From Fidelibacterota bacterium (GTDB lineage Bacteria; Fidelibacterota; Marinisomatia; Marinisomatales; TCS55): DNA of 45,097 nt. The notes below the pieces were generated by a model. The model was not told the origin of the DNA. It worked only from the letters and a program-made list of their open reading frames with translations, and made no database searches. Shown here piece by piece: positions 29,397 through 38,515 of the stretch. Where the stretch lies: assembly GCA_030746535.1 (NCBI GenBank), contig JASLML010000008.1, forward strand, positions 1 to 45,097. The letters are read 5' to 3'. Position numbers and translations under genes: made by a program. Numbering within the stretch: position 1 is the stretch's first letter; every line of letters starts with the position of its first letter.

Positions 29397-30497
29397 ATGA
29401 GACCTATGCCTAAACCAGCCGTACTACTCCTGAAAGACGGTCGTAAGTTTCACGGAAAATCCTTTGGGGCCGAGGGAGAAACAACCGGCGAAGTATGTTT
29501 CAATACAGGTATGACCGGCTATCAGGAAATTTTAACAGATCCTTCTTACTGCAGGCAAATTGTAACGATGACATCTCCGCATATCGGAAATTACGGAGTG
29601 AATGATGATGATATCGAATCCGCACAGATACAGGTTGCGGGATTCGCCGTAAAGGAAGAAACCGTAATACCGTCAAACTGGCAGGCAGACCGGTCGGTCG
29701 GATATTACTTACGCGATCAGGGAATTGTAGGAATTCAGGGGATTGACACCCGCGCCCTAACAAGGCATATACGGGATAAAGGTGCAATGAACGGAATTAT
29801 TTCTACTGAAGATGATGATTCAAAATCATTAATGAAAAAACTTACCAAAATTCCTGATATGAGCGGGCTGGATTTAGCAAAAGATGTATCTGCAAAAGAA
29901 AAGTATGATTGGTCTGGCAACGGCGACGAAAATCAATTTAAGGTAGCGGCGATAGATTTCGGCATCAAGTATAACATCCTTAGGCTTCTGGAGGATCACG
30001 GATGCGGCATTACCATATTCCCGGCAAATGCTTCTTCCCATGATATCATGGCATTCAACCCGGATGGCGTTTTTCTCAGCAATGGTCCGGGTGATCCTGC
30101 GGCGGTGACCTACGGAATTAAAACTGTGAGGGAACTTTTAGGGAAAAAACCGATTTTTGGAATATGCCTGGGACACCAAATTCTTGCGATCGCTCTTGGA
30201 GCAAAAACTTTCAAACTAAAGTTCGGTCACCGCGGATTAAACCATCCTGTAAAAAACCTTGAAACCAATACAATTGAAATCACAAGCCAGAACCATGGAT
30301 TCGCGGTTGACCTGGATTCACTTCCTGATGGAATAATCCCGACACATCTGAATTTAAATGACAATACATCTGAAGGTATCCAAAGCAAAGAGTTTCCGGC
30401 GTTCTCTGTGCAGTACCATCCTGAATCCAGCCCCGGGCCGCACGACAGCAGATATTTATTTGAGAAATTTATTGGTATGATGCAGCATGATTCTTGA
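29397..30497 (+). CDS. carA: Carbamoyl-phosphate synthase small subunit
   Basis: The 366-residue protein has the CarA N-terminal domain (GEVCFNTGMTGYQEILTDPSY, SPHIGNYGVN) and a class I glutamine amidotransferase domain. Its triad is C257 in FGICLGHQ, with H341 and E343 in QYHPESSPGPHD. It hydrolyses glutamine and passes ammonia to CarB for carbamoyl phosphate, used in pyrimidine and arginine synthesis. A second ATG at 29406 (MPKPAVLLL) is also possible. Its stop overlaps the following ABC ATPase gene by 11 bases. carB is not adjacent but lies three genes downstream. Confidence 0.97.
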   Translation: MRPMPKPAVLLLKDGRKFHGKSFGAEGETTGEVCFNTGMTGYQEILTDPSYCRQIVTMTSPHIGNYGVNDDDIESAQIQVAGFAVKEETVIPSNWQADRSVGYYLRDQGIVGIQGIDTRALTRHIRDKGAMNGIISTEDDDSKSLMKKLTKIPDMSGLDLAKDVSAKEKYDWSGNGDENQFKVAAIDFGIKYNILRLLEDHGCGITIFPANASSHDIMAFNPDGVFLSNGPGDPAAVTYGIKTVRELLGKKPIFGICLGHQILAIALGAKTFKLKFGHRGLNHPVKNLETNTIEITSQNHGFAVDLDSLPDGIIPTHLNLNDNTSEGIQSKEFPAFSVQYHPESSPGPHDSRYLFEKFIGMMQHDS

Positions 30498-31392
30498 AGC
30501 AAAAAACCTTACAAAATTTTATGGTTTGCGGAAGGCTGTGGACGGATTACATCTCGAGATTCCACAGGGATCGGTGTACGGATTTCTCGGGCCAAACGGC
30601 AGCGGGAAATCCACAACCATCCGCATGATGACGGCTCTCATTTCTCCGGATGAAGGTGAAGTGGTTATCAAGGGGAAATCTGTAAATCAATTCGGAAATG
30701 AGGCGCTTAACGGCGTCGGCGCACTTATAGAAAGAGCTGATTTTCACAAGCATTTATCTGGAAGAACCAATTTGGAAATGCTGGCAAGAATGGACGGTAC
30801 AAATTTTGATAGAATAGATTATGTCCTCGAAAGAACTGGTCTTTCTCAAAGAGGAGACGATAAAGTAAAAACGTATTCTCAGGGTATGAAACAGCGCTTA
30901 GGAATAGCACAGGCATTATTATCGAATCCTGAGCTTCTTATCCTTGATGAGCCGACAAACGGGCTTGATCCGAGCGGGATGAAAGAAGTGCGCGATTTAA
31001 TTGGCGAATTATCTGCGGAAGGAATTACCATTTTTGTTTCATCGCACTTACTGGACGAAGTGCAGAAAATATGCACCCACGCCGCAATAATTCATTTGGG
31101 AAGACTGATCACTTCAGGAGAAATGGATACGCTTCTGAAAGATTCCGAATTATTTGTGACTGAAATCCGGGTGAGTGATGCAGCAAAAACTACGGAGTTA
31201 TTATCATCGCTGGACTGGGTTTTCCATTGCGAATCCAGCAACGGTTCCGTTAAGGTGAATATGGATAAAGCGAGAATTTCTTATGCGGTAAAATTGCTTG
31301 TTGAAAGCGGTGTGGAAGTTTCTGCCGTTATCCCGCGGACAAGTCTTGAAGAAGTGTTTTTGTCAAAAATCGGCTCAGGAAGCCCAATTTAA
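30487..31392 (+). CDS. ABC transporter ATP-binding protein (BcrA/GldA-like)
   Basis: The 301-residue ATPase has a Walker A (GPNGSGKST, about 35-43), signature YSQGMKQRLGIAQ, Walker B LLILDEPTNGLDP and the switch His in VSSHLLDEVQ. The C-terminal extension (about 215-301) fits NatA/BcrA/GldA-type subunits. The start overlaps the carA stop by 11 bases, and its own stop shares a base with the permease start (TAATG), so all three are likely translated together. It powers the permease at 31392. Confidence 0.96.
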   Translation: MILEAKNLTKFYGLRKAVDGLHLEIPQGSVYGFLGPNGSGKSTTIRMMTALISPDEGEVVIKGKSVNQFGNEALNGVGALIERADFHKHLSGRTNLEMLARMDGTNFDRIDYVLERTGLSQRGDDKVKTYSQGMKQRLGIAQALLSNPELLILDEPTNGLDPSGMKEVRDLIGELSAEGITIFVSSHLLDEVQKICTHAAIIHLGRLITSGEMDTLLKDSELFVTEIRVSDAAKTTELLSSLDWVFHCESSNGSVKVNMDKARISYAVKLLVESGVEVSAVIPRTSLEEVFLSKIGSGSPI

Positions 31393-32228
31393 TGTTCGGC
31401 CTTATTCGCAATGAAATGCTAGTTATCTCAGGCCGCTGGCGCAGCTATATCGGTTTTATCGGGATATCCGTTCTAATGCCGCTGATATTGTGGGGATTTG
31501 TGTACGGCAGTGAAAACATACATCAAGAATATGCCCGTGAGCTGGGCGAATCATTCATGGTCGTCGGCTCAATAATCAACGCTTTTCTTGCAACCTATAT
31601 AATCATGAATGCCCTTTGGATTCATATTCCGTTTCTGGTAGCACTAGCAGCAGGAGATGCGGTTGCAGCCGATGGATCAAACGGTATTTTTCGTATAACA
31701 CTAACGCGACCGGTCAGCCGCTTAAAAATTCTTACCTCAAAATTGATTGCAACCTATATCTATACCGCTTTGCTACTGTTGTTCTGCGCATTGTGGAGCG
31801 TGGGCATAGGGTCGCTTGTATTGGGTACAGGAGATCTGATTGTTATAGATAAAGGAATCCTCATTTTGAGCCGCGAGGAAGCGCTGGTAAGAATGGCTTT
31901 ATCGTTTGCAGTAGCGATATTGGTTATGTTTTCAGTGGCAACTCTGTGTTTCATGTTTTCTGCAATGGTTAATAACGGCATCGGCCCTATTATTGGAGCA
32001 ATGCTAATTATTATTATTGGTTACCTTGTAAAAGCAATTCCACTGGATTTTTTTGACCGGATAGAGCCTTTTATGATTGTCAGCTATTTTGATGTGTGGT
32101 TAGATGCATTCAGGGACCCCATCCCCTGGTCAGATATCTGGAACAAACTGACGATTTTAACGCTGTTTTCTGTTTCATTTTATGGAATAGCCGTATACGT
32201 GTTTCTGAAAAAGGATATTACATCATGA
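31392..32228 (+). CDS. ABC-2 family transporter permease
   Basis: The 278-residue protein has about six membrane helices (YIGFIGISVLMPLILWGFVYG, SIINAFLATYIIMNALWI, YIYTALLLLFCALWSVGIGSLVLG, ALSFAVAILVMFSVATLCFMF, GAMLIIIIGYLVKAIPL, LTLFSVSFYGIAVYVFL). GDAVAADGSNGIFRITLTRPVSRLKILTSK is the soluble loop typical of ABC-2/NosY-type permeases. The substrate is unknown. The downstream LolA-like gene overlaps it by 4 bases (ATGA), hinting at a lipid or lipoprotein-related cargo. Confidence 0.9.
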   Translation: MFGLIRNEMLVISGRWRSYIGFIGISVLMPLILWGFVYGSENIHQEYARELGESFMVVGSIINAFLATYIIMNALWIHIPFLVALAAGDAVAADGSNGIFRITLTRPVSRLKILTSKLIATYIYTALLLLFCALWSVGIGSLVLGTGDLIVIDKGILILSREEALVRMALSFAVAILVMFSVATLCFMFSAMVNNGIGPIIGAMLIIIIGYLVKAIPLDFFDRIEPFMIVSYFDVWLDAFRDPIPWSDIWNKLTILTLFSVSFYGIAVYVFLKKDITS

Positions 32229-32980
32229 GCCGGATTGGTATTCTTATTCTGGCAATGTTGTCCTGCCCAATCGCTGCTGGCTTGCCTTCGTTTGAAACCA
32301 TAAGCGACAGCGTATTGCAGACGTATGGGGAGATCCAAGATTATGAGGTGGATGTAAAAATAGGAGTCAAAATGACCGGTTTTCGGATGCCGGGCAAAAA
32401 AGTGAAAGTGTTCTACAAATACCCTGACAAGATGAAAGTGAAAACGACCGGATTTGCAATTATCCCCAAAACAGGGTTTGCCGGTAATCCGCGCGATCTG
32501 TTAAAATTGATTTCAAATGTTTCGACAATTACATCCGCTCAAAGCGAAGGCGGTTCGATTCGAATCTCAGGTAATGTTAATGCGGACTCACTCGATATTG
32601 GGGTCGATGTTTCTGATGAAGAGTTGCCCGCAGTAAAGATAGATTTGATCGTAGATCAGGACTATTGGGTCATCACCAAAGCGGAAGTATATCTGGATGC
32701 TGAACCCGTATTCAGCATCAATATGGATTATACAACTGTGGATGGAATGCGTGTCCCCAGGCAGACAGAATTTGTATTAGGCATAAAGGGAATCAGCAAA
32801 TGGACAACCAGTGACCCCTATGGTGGCCCTGATAACGACAGGCACGATTTTGATTCTATTGCAGAACATTCGGGCTTCGATCCCAAGCAGGATGAAATAG
32901 CGGGAACCATCAAGATGAAATTCTCGAAATACAAAATCAACCGGGGAATAGATGATTCAATCTTTATTGAAGAGGATTAA
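32225..32980 (+). CDS. LolA-like outer-membrane lipoprotein-sorting protein
   Basis: The start at 32225 overlaps the permease stop by 4 bases and begins a signal peptide (MSRIGILILAMLSCPIAAG). The frame is open back to 32096 inside the permease gene, which I reject. The 251-residue product has a LolA/LolB-type half-barrel: VLQTYGEIQDYEVDVKIGVKM, KVKVFYKYPDKMKVKTTGFAI, IDLIVDQDYWVITKAEVYL and GMRVPRQTEFVL. LolA carries lipoproteins, and related proteins carry other hydrophobic cargo, across the periplasm. With the ABC pair it may form a transport route from inner to outer membrane. carB follows without a gap. Confidence 0.78.
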   Translation: MSRIGILILAMLSCPIAAGLPSFETISDSVLQTYGEIQDYEVDVKIGVKMTGFRMPGKKVKVFYKYPDKMKVKTTGFAIIPKTGFAGNPRDLLKLISNVSTITSAQSEGGSIRISGNVNADSLDIGVDVSDEELPAVKIDLIVDQDYWVITKAEVYLDAEPVFSINMDYTTVDGMRVPRQTEFVLGIKGISKWTTSDPYGGPDNDRHDFDSIAEHSGFDPKQDEIAGTIKMKFSKYKINRGIDDSIFIEED

Positions 32981-35900
32981 ATGCCCAGAAGAACCGATAT
33001 AGAATCCATATTAATTATCGGTGCAGGGCCGATCGTGATAGGGCAAGCCTGCGAATTTGATTATTCCGGAACACAGGCTGCCCGCGCGCTAAAAGAAGAA
33101 GGATTCCGTGTCATTCTTGTAAACTCCAATCCGGCAACCATCATGACGGATCCCGATCTGGCTCACGCGACATACATTGAACCGATTACTCCCGATTATG
33201 TTGAAGCGATTATACGGAAAGAAAATCCGGACGCAATTCTTCCGACAGTTGGAGGGCAAACAGCTCTAAATCTTGCAATAGATCTCCATAAAAATGGGAT
33301 TTTGAAAAAATACGGTGTTAGGCTCATTGGGGCCCAGGTTGACGCTATTGAAAAAGCGGAAGACAGGGAGCAGTTCAAAATTGCCATGGACAAGGTTGGA
33401 ATTGATACGGCACAGGGTGGTTTTGTGCATTCCTGGGATGAAGCAGAAGCGTTGCTTGAAGAAATTAAATTTCCCATCATTATCAGACCTTCTTTCACGC
33501 TTGGAGGAACCGGCGGATCAGTGGCCTACAATTTTGACGAGTTCCAGGAATTGGTCGAAAACGGACTTCAGGCGAGCCCAATAACGGAAGTCTTGATTGA
33601 AGAATCTTTGCTAGGCTGGAAGGAATATGAGCTAGAGGTCATTCGCGATAATGCTGATAATGCAATCATTGTGTGTTCCATAGAAAATATTGATCCTATG
33701 GGAATTCATACTGGCGATTCGGCGACGGTGGCACCGGCAATGACATTAACGGATAAGGAATTCCAGCAAATGAGGAATTGGTCGATTTTATGCCTTAGAA
33801 CAATTGGTGTGGAAACGGGAGGGTCGAATGTTCAATTCGCGGTGAATCCTGAAACAGGAAGATGCATCATCATTGAAATGAATCCTCGCGTAAGCAGGTC
33901 TTCGGCTCTCGCTTCAAAAGCGACTGGTTTTCCGATCGCGAAAATAGCCGCCAAACTTGCGGTTGGTTTTACGCTGGATGAGCTTCCCAATGATATCACC
34001 GGTAAAACCTTGGCGGCATTTGAACCGGCAATTGATTATGTGGTTACGAAAATTCCAAGATTCGACTTTGAGAAATTTCCGTCGTCTTCAGGACATCTTG
34101 GCGTTCAAATGCAAAGTGTAGGAGAAGTAATGTCAATCGGCCGGACATTCAGGGAAAGCATTCAAAAAGCAATGAGATCTCTGGAAGTCGGACTGGACGG
34201 GTTAGAGCCAAAACCACCGGCTGAAGGAGATCCCGATGTATCCCGTGCTCGTGAACTGGATATGTCAGCACTCCGTTTTGGAACCGCATTTCGGCTGTTA
34301 AAGATCCAGCATGCATTTATCGATGGCCAATCTGTTGATGACATTTTTCAAATAACAAAAATTGATCCGTGGTTTTTAAATCAGATACAACAATTAGCTT
34401 ATATCCAAAATGATGAGATTTCGAAGGAAGCATCCTTGCGGGAATTGAAACAAAATGGTTTTTCCGACAAACAAATTGGACGCATGCTTCATAAAACGGA
34501 GTTAGAAATCCGTGAATTAAGAAAAAAAGAAAATGTATTGCCGGCTTACAAAGTGGTAGATACTTGCGCCGCAGAATTTGCGGCAGAAACACCGTATTGC
34601 TATTCCACCTATGATGAGGAAAATGAGATTGTGCCTCTCGATGGAAAAAAAGTGATCATTTTAGGCGGTGGTCCCAACAGGATCGGTCAGGGGATTGAAT
34701 TTGATTATTGCTGTGTTCAAGCAGTTTTCGGATTGCAAGACAGAGGATTCAAGACCATCATGGTCAATTGCAATCCGGAAACGGTCAGTACGGATTTTGA
34801 TCTTGTGGACCGCCTCTATTTTGAGCCGGTAACATTTGAAGATGTGTTGAACATAGTTGAATTTGAAAAACCTGAAGGAGTGCTTGTTCAGTTTGGCGGA
34901 CAGACCCCGTTGAAAATTGCCAATAGGCTAGCGAAGGCAGGTGTCCCAATCATTGGTACATCACCGAAAAGTATAGATGCAGCGGAAGATCGAGAGAAAT
35001 TTGGTTCGATTCTAAAAACATTAAACGTGTCCTGTCCGGAATTCGGAACAGGAAGAACGCTGGATGAAGTGATTTCCGTCTCTGAAAAAATTGGATTTCC
35101 CGTTCTAGCTAGGCCAAGCTATGTCCTTGGCGGAAGGGCGATGGAAATTGTGTACTCAAAAGAACAACTGGTCGATTATGTTTCAAGATCTGCGGATGTT
35201 ACAGAAGGGCATCCGATCCTTATTGATGAATTTTTGGAGGATGCGTTTGAATTTGATGTCGATGCACTATGTGATGGTGAATCGGTCCACATTGGCGCAG
35301 TAATGCAGCACATTGAGGAAGCTGGAATTCACTCCGGAGATTCTGCCTGTGTGCTTCCGCCTTATAAAATATCTGCGAAGGCTATGGATGAAATTATTCG
35401 CATTACTACGGAATTGGCGCTGGAATTGAAAGTGTGCGGCCTAATAAACCTTCAATTTGCATTTAAAAAAGGAAGGGTGTATTTGCTGGAAGCAAACCCA
35501 AGGGCGAGCAGAACAGTCCCATTCGTTAGCAAGGCAGCCAATTTGCCGCTTGCACGAATAGCTGCTCAGCTTGCGGTTGGTGCAAAACTGAAAGAATTCG
35601 GATTACATCAGTGGGATTCCCATCATCATATTTCGGTGAAGGAAGCGGTTTTGCCGTTTAATAAGTTTCCTGAAGAATCTATATTTTTAAGCCCCGAAAT
35701 GAAATCCACCGGTGAAGTGATGGGAATTTCCGAAAGTTTCGGTCAGTCCTTCAGAAAGGCGTCCGTAAGCGCTGGGAATATGGTTCCAAGCAGCGGATCG
35801 GTATTTATTTCGGTGAACGATGGGGACAAATTGAACATTATATCCGTTGCGCGCGATTTGAAGGAGCTAGGATTTTCGCTGACAGGAACAAGTGGAACTG

Positions 35901-36232
35901 CTTCAGAACTGAACCGCAACGGTTTGAAGACAGAAACAATTTTCAAAGTGGGAGAAGGAAGGCCCAATGTTGTGGACGGAATTAAGAATAACGAAATTAA
36001 TTTGGTAATTAATACTCCGTTAGGAGCGACATCCCGTTTTGATGAGGAAGCGATCGGACGAGCCTGCATTCAAAAGGGAGTGCTAGCGGTGACAACATTA
36101 TCCGGAGCGGAAGCAGTTGTTCGGGCAATTCGCCAGCAAGATTCTGAAATATCCGTTTATTCTATTCAAGACTACCACAGCCGTATCTTTGCCCAAAAGA
36201 GTGATCTTTCCAAAATTCCTGTAACTGCTTAA
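32981..36232 (+). CDS. carB: Carbamoyl-phosphate synthase large subunit
   Basis: The 1083-residue protein shows the duplicated CarB plan: ATP-grasp half 1 ([18 protein letters not shown], about 10-400), an oligomerisation part (about 400-550), ATP-grasp half 2 ([17 protein letters not shown], about 560-940) and a C-terminal MGS-like allosteric domain ([20 protein letters not shown], about 940-1083). It makes carbamoyl phosphate from bicarbonate, ammonia and two ATP. The ATG directly follows the previous gene's TAA. All expected motifs are intact. mtaB begins 17 bases downstream. Confidence 0.98.
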   Translation: MPRRTDIESILIIGAGPIVIGQACEFDYSGTQAARALKEEGFRVILVNSNPATIMTDPDLAHATYIEPITPDYVEAIIRKENPDAILPTVGGQTALNLAIDLHKNGILKKYGVRLIGAQVDAIEKAEDREQFKIAMDKVGIDTAQGGFVHSWDEAEALLEEIKFPIIIRPSFTLGGTGGSVAYNFDEFQELVENGLQASPITEVLIEESLLGWKEYELEVIRDNADNAIIVCSIENIDPMGIHTGDSATVAPAMTLTDKEFQQMRNWSILCLRTIGVETGGSNVQFAVNPETGRCIIIEMNPRVSRSSALASKATGFPIAKIAAKLAVGFTLDELPNDITGKTLAAFEPAIDYVVTKIPRFDFEKFPSSSGHLGVQMQSVGEVMSIGRTFRESIQKAMRSLEVGLDGLEPKPPAEGDPDVSRARELDMSALRFGTAFRLLKIQHAFIDGQSVDDIFQITKIDPWFLNQIQQLAYIQNDEISKEASLRELKQNGFSDKQIGRMLHKTELEIRELRKKENVLPAYKVVDTCAAEFAAETPYCYSTYDEENEIVPLDGKKVIILGGGPNRIGQGIEFDYCCVQAVFGLQDRGFKTIMVNCNPETVSTDFDLVDRLYFEPVTFEDVLNIVEFEKPEGVLVQFGGQTPLKIANRLAKAGVPIIGTSPKSIDAAEDREKFGSILKTLNVSCPEFGTGRTLDEVISVSEKIGFPVLARPSYVLGGRAMEIVYSKEQLVDYVSRSADVTEGHPILIDEFLEDAFEFDVDALCDGESVHIGAVMQHIEEAGIHSGDSACVLPPYKISAKAMDEIIRITTELALELKVCGLINLQFAFKKGRVYLLEANPRASRTVPFVSKAANLPLARIAAQLAVGAKLKEFGLHQWDSHHHISVKEAVLPFNKFPEESIFLSPEMKSTGEVMGISESFGQSFRKASVSAGNMVPSSGSVFISVNDGDKLNIISVARDLKELGFSLTGTSGTASELNRNGLKTETIFKVGEGRPNVVDGIKNNEINLVINTPLGATSRFDEEAIGRACIQKGVLAVTTLSGAEAVVRAIRQQDSEISVYSIQDYHSRIFAQKSDLSKIPVTA

Positions 36233-36249
36233 GAAATAATTCAAGTGCC

Positions 36250-37563
36250 ATGAGTACACCATCCAAACGCGTTGCATTTCACACAATGGGATGCAAACTG
36301 AATTTTTCGGAAAGTTCTTCCATTTCCCGCGATTTCATTCGCAGCGGGTTTGAAAAGGTCGACTTCAGGGATGAAGCTGATATTTATGTTTTGAATACCT
36401 GCTCAGTGACAGAGAATGCTGACAAAGAAGCGCGAAAAATCATACGTCAGGCAAAACGCAGGAATCCTGATTCAGCTGTAGCAGTGATAGGATGTTATGC
36501 ACAGTTAAAACCGGATGAAATAGGAGAAATTGAGGGCGTTGACATTGTACTCGGTGCAGAAGAAAAATTCAATCTATTAGATCACTTGGATGAAATTGAG
36601 CTGAACGGCAGTACAACGGTAATTAAGTCGAAAATTGATCATGTGAACAGCTTTACACCTTCCTATTCTTCTGGAGAGCGCACACGGTCATTTCTGAAAG
36701 TTCAGGATGGCTGTGACTATACATGTTCCTTTTGCACGATTCCTTTGGCTCGCGGAAAAAGCAGAAGCGGTACGATTAAAGATACGATGAAAATAGCACG
36801 GGAAGTTGCCGCGACGGATGCTCGGGAAATTGTATTGACTGGGGTAAATATTGGGGATTTCGGAAAAGATCGCGGAGAATCTCTATTAGATTTGATCAAG
36901 AAAATGGATGCTATTGATAATATTGACAGAATTCGTATTTCATCTATTGAACCCAATTTGATAACTGATGATATTATTGATTTTTGTTCATCATCGCGAT
37001 TATTCATGCCGCATTTTCATGTACCGCTTCAGTCAGGTTCGGACAAGATATTGGGTGAAATGAAGCGCAGGTACATAACATCATTGTATGAAAACAGGAT
37101 TGCACAAATCAAAAAGCGCATTCCGGATGCTTGTATTGGTGTTGATGTCATTATAGGCTTCCCCGGAGAAACCGAGGATGATTTTTCTGAGACGTGCCGA
37201 TTCCTACATGACCTTGATATTTCATATCTGCATATATTTTCTTATTCAGAGCGTGCAAACACACCTGCGGCATCCATGGAAAAAAAGACCCGTCATAATG
37301 TAAAAAAAGAACGAAGCAGTATTCTGCATCATCTTTCTGATAAAAAATTACGCGAGTTCCAAAACCAGCATTTACATGAGGTAAGGAATGTTTTAGTTGA
37401 AACAGAATTATCCGGTACAGCCACAGGCCATACGGACAACTACATCAAAGTCGAATTTGATACAAAGCATACTGAAAATATCAGCAACACAATACAGTCT
37501 GTAGAAATATCTGAGATAAAAAACGGCTATGTCATAGGTGAAATGAGGAACAATCATGCTTAA
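36250..37563 (+). CDS. mtaB: tRNA t6A37 methylthiotransferase MtaB
   Basis: The 437-residue radical-SAM enzyme has an N-terminal UPF0004 domain with cluster cysteines C15 (HTMGCKLNFSES), C51 (VLNTCSVTENAD) and C82 (VIGCYAQL). The radical-SAM cluster is C155-x3-C159-x2-C162 in QDGCDYTCSFC. The spacing, GCKLN motif and C-terminal TRAM-like part (about 370-437) fit MtaB rather than MiaB or RimO. It adds a methylthio group to t6A at position 37 of ANN-decoding tRNAs. The two tRNA-Lys genes at 41678 and 43969 would be substrates. Its end overlaps the isoaspartyl peptidase start by 8 bases. Confidence 0.92.
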   Translation: MSTPSKRVAFHTMGCKLNFSESSSISRDFIRSGFEKVDFRDEADIYVLNTCSVTENADKEARKIIRQAKRRNPDSAVAVIGCYAQLKPDEIGEIEGVDIVLGAEEKFNLLDHLDEIELNGSTTVIKSKIDHVNSFTPSYSSGERTRSFLKVQDGCDYTCSFCTIPLARGKSRSGTIKDTMKIAREVAATDAREIVLTGVNIGDFGKDRGESLLDLIKKMDAIDNIDRIRISSIEPNLITDDIIDFCSSSRLFMPHFHVPLQSGSDKILGEMKRRYITSLYENRIAQIKKRIPDACIGVDVIIGFPGETEDDFSETCRFLHDLDISYLHIFSYSERANTPAASMEKKTRHNVKKERSSILHHLSDKKLREFQNQHLHEVRNVLVETELSGTATGHTDNYIKVEFDTKHTENISNTIQSVEISEIKNGYVIGEMRNNHA

Positions 37564-38515
37564 AAAATCAATTTTATTAATGAATGCTATTTACGTGATC
37601 ACAACTTTTTCATTGATTGGCCAAAATAAGTACGGGCTTGTGATACATGGAGGCGCCGGAACCATCACACGCAAAAATATGACAGAGGAAAAAGAAAAAG
37701 CTTACAGGAAAAGTTTAGGAGAGGCGCTGAATGCGGGATATACGATTTTGGAGAATGGAGGAACTTCATTGGACGCAGTTGAGGCGGCAGTCCGAATTAT
37801 GGAAGATTCGCCGTTGTTCAATGCTGGCAAAGGAGCAGTATTTACAAGTGCTGGAACAAATGAGCTAGACGCATCCATTATGGACGGCAGCACGTTGCAG
37901 GCAGGTGCAGTTGCCGGTGTTAAAACCATTAAAAATCCAATCACAGCTTCCAGAAAAGTGATGGAAGAAACATGGCATGTAGTACTCGGAGGTGAAGGCG
38001 CTGATAATTTTGCAAAGGAACAAGGACTTGAGATTGTGGACAATGCTTACTTTCATACAGACCGCCGCTGGAAGTCACTTCAGAAAGCAAAGGATAAGGA
38101 AAAGCACGGCACTGTTGGATGTGTGGCGCTGGATAAGAACGGGAACCTTGCTGCCGGTACGTCTACCGGCGGATTAACTAACAAGCGTTGGGGAAGGATC
38201 GGAGACTCTCCAATCATTGGCGCCGGAACTTATGCAGACAATAAAACATGCGGTGTATCCGGCACCGGACAGGGAGAATATTTTATCCGAGGGAATATCG
38301 CTTACGATGTATCAGCTATGATGGAATACAAATCCATTTCTGTTTCGGATGCGGCAAAGCAAGTCATAGAAAAACTAACAGCCAGAGGTGGAAGAGGAGG
38401 CGTGATTGCCATGGACAGCAATGGGAATATTGCAATGCCGTTCAACACTGAAGGCATGTACCGCGGACACATGATGAAAAATCAGGACACAGTTATAAGA
38501 ATCTATAAGGATTAA
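37556..38515 (+). CDS. Secreted isoaspartyl peptidase / plant-type L-asparaginase
   Basis: The 319-residue Ntn hydrolase has a hydrophobic N-terminus ([23 protein letters not shown]) suggesting export, then [12 protein letters not shown]. The self-cleavage site and nucleophile is T186 in [11 protein letters not shown], followed by the beta-subunit motifs [27 protein letters not shown] and [10 protein letters not shown]. Proteolysis at T186 gives alpha and beta subunits. The family removes isoaspartyl or asparagine residues. Its 3' end overlaps the convergent gcvP gene by 4 bases. Confidence 0.93.
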   Translation: MLKKSILLMNAIYVITTFSLIGQNKYGLVIHGGAGTITRKNMTEEKEKAYRKSLGEALNAGYTILENGGTSLDAVEAAVRIMEDSPLFNAGKGAVFTSAGTNELDASIMDGSTLQAGAVAGVKTIKNPITASRKVMEETWHVVLGGEGADNFAKEQGLEIVDNAYFHTDRRWKSLQKAKDKEKHGTVGCVALDKNGNLAAGTSTGGLTNKRWGRIGDSPIIGAGTYADNKTCGVSGTGQGEYFIRGNIAYDVSAMMEYKSISVSDAAKQVIEKLTARGGRGGVIAMDSNGNIAMPFNTEGMYRGHMMKNQDTVIRIYKD

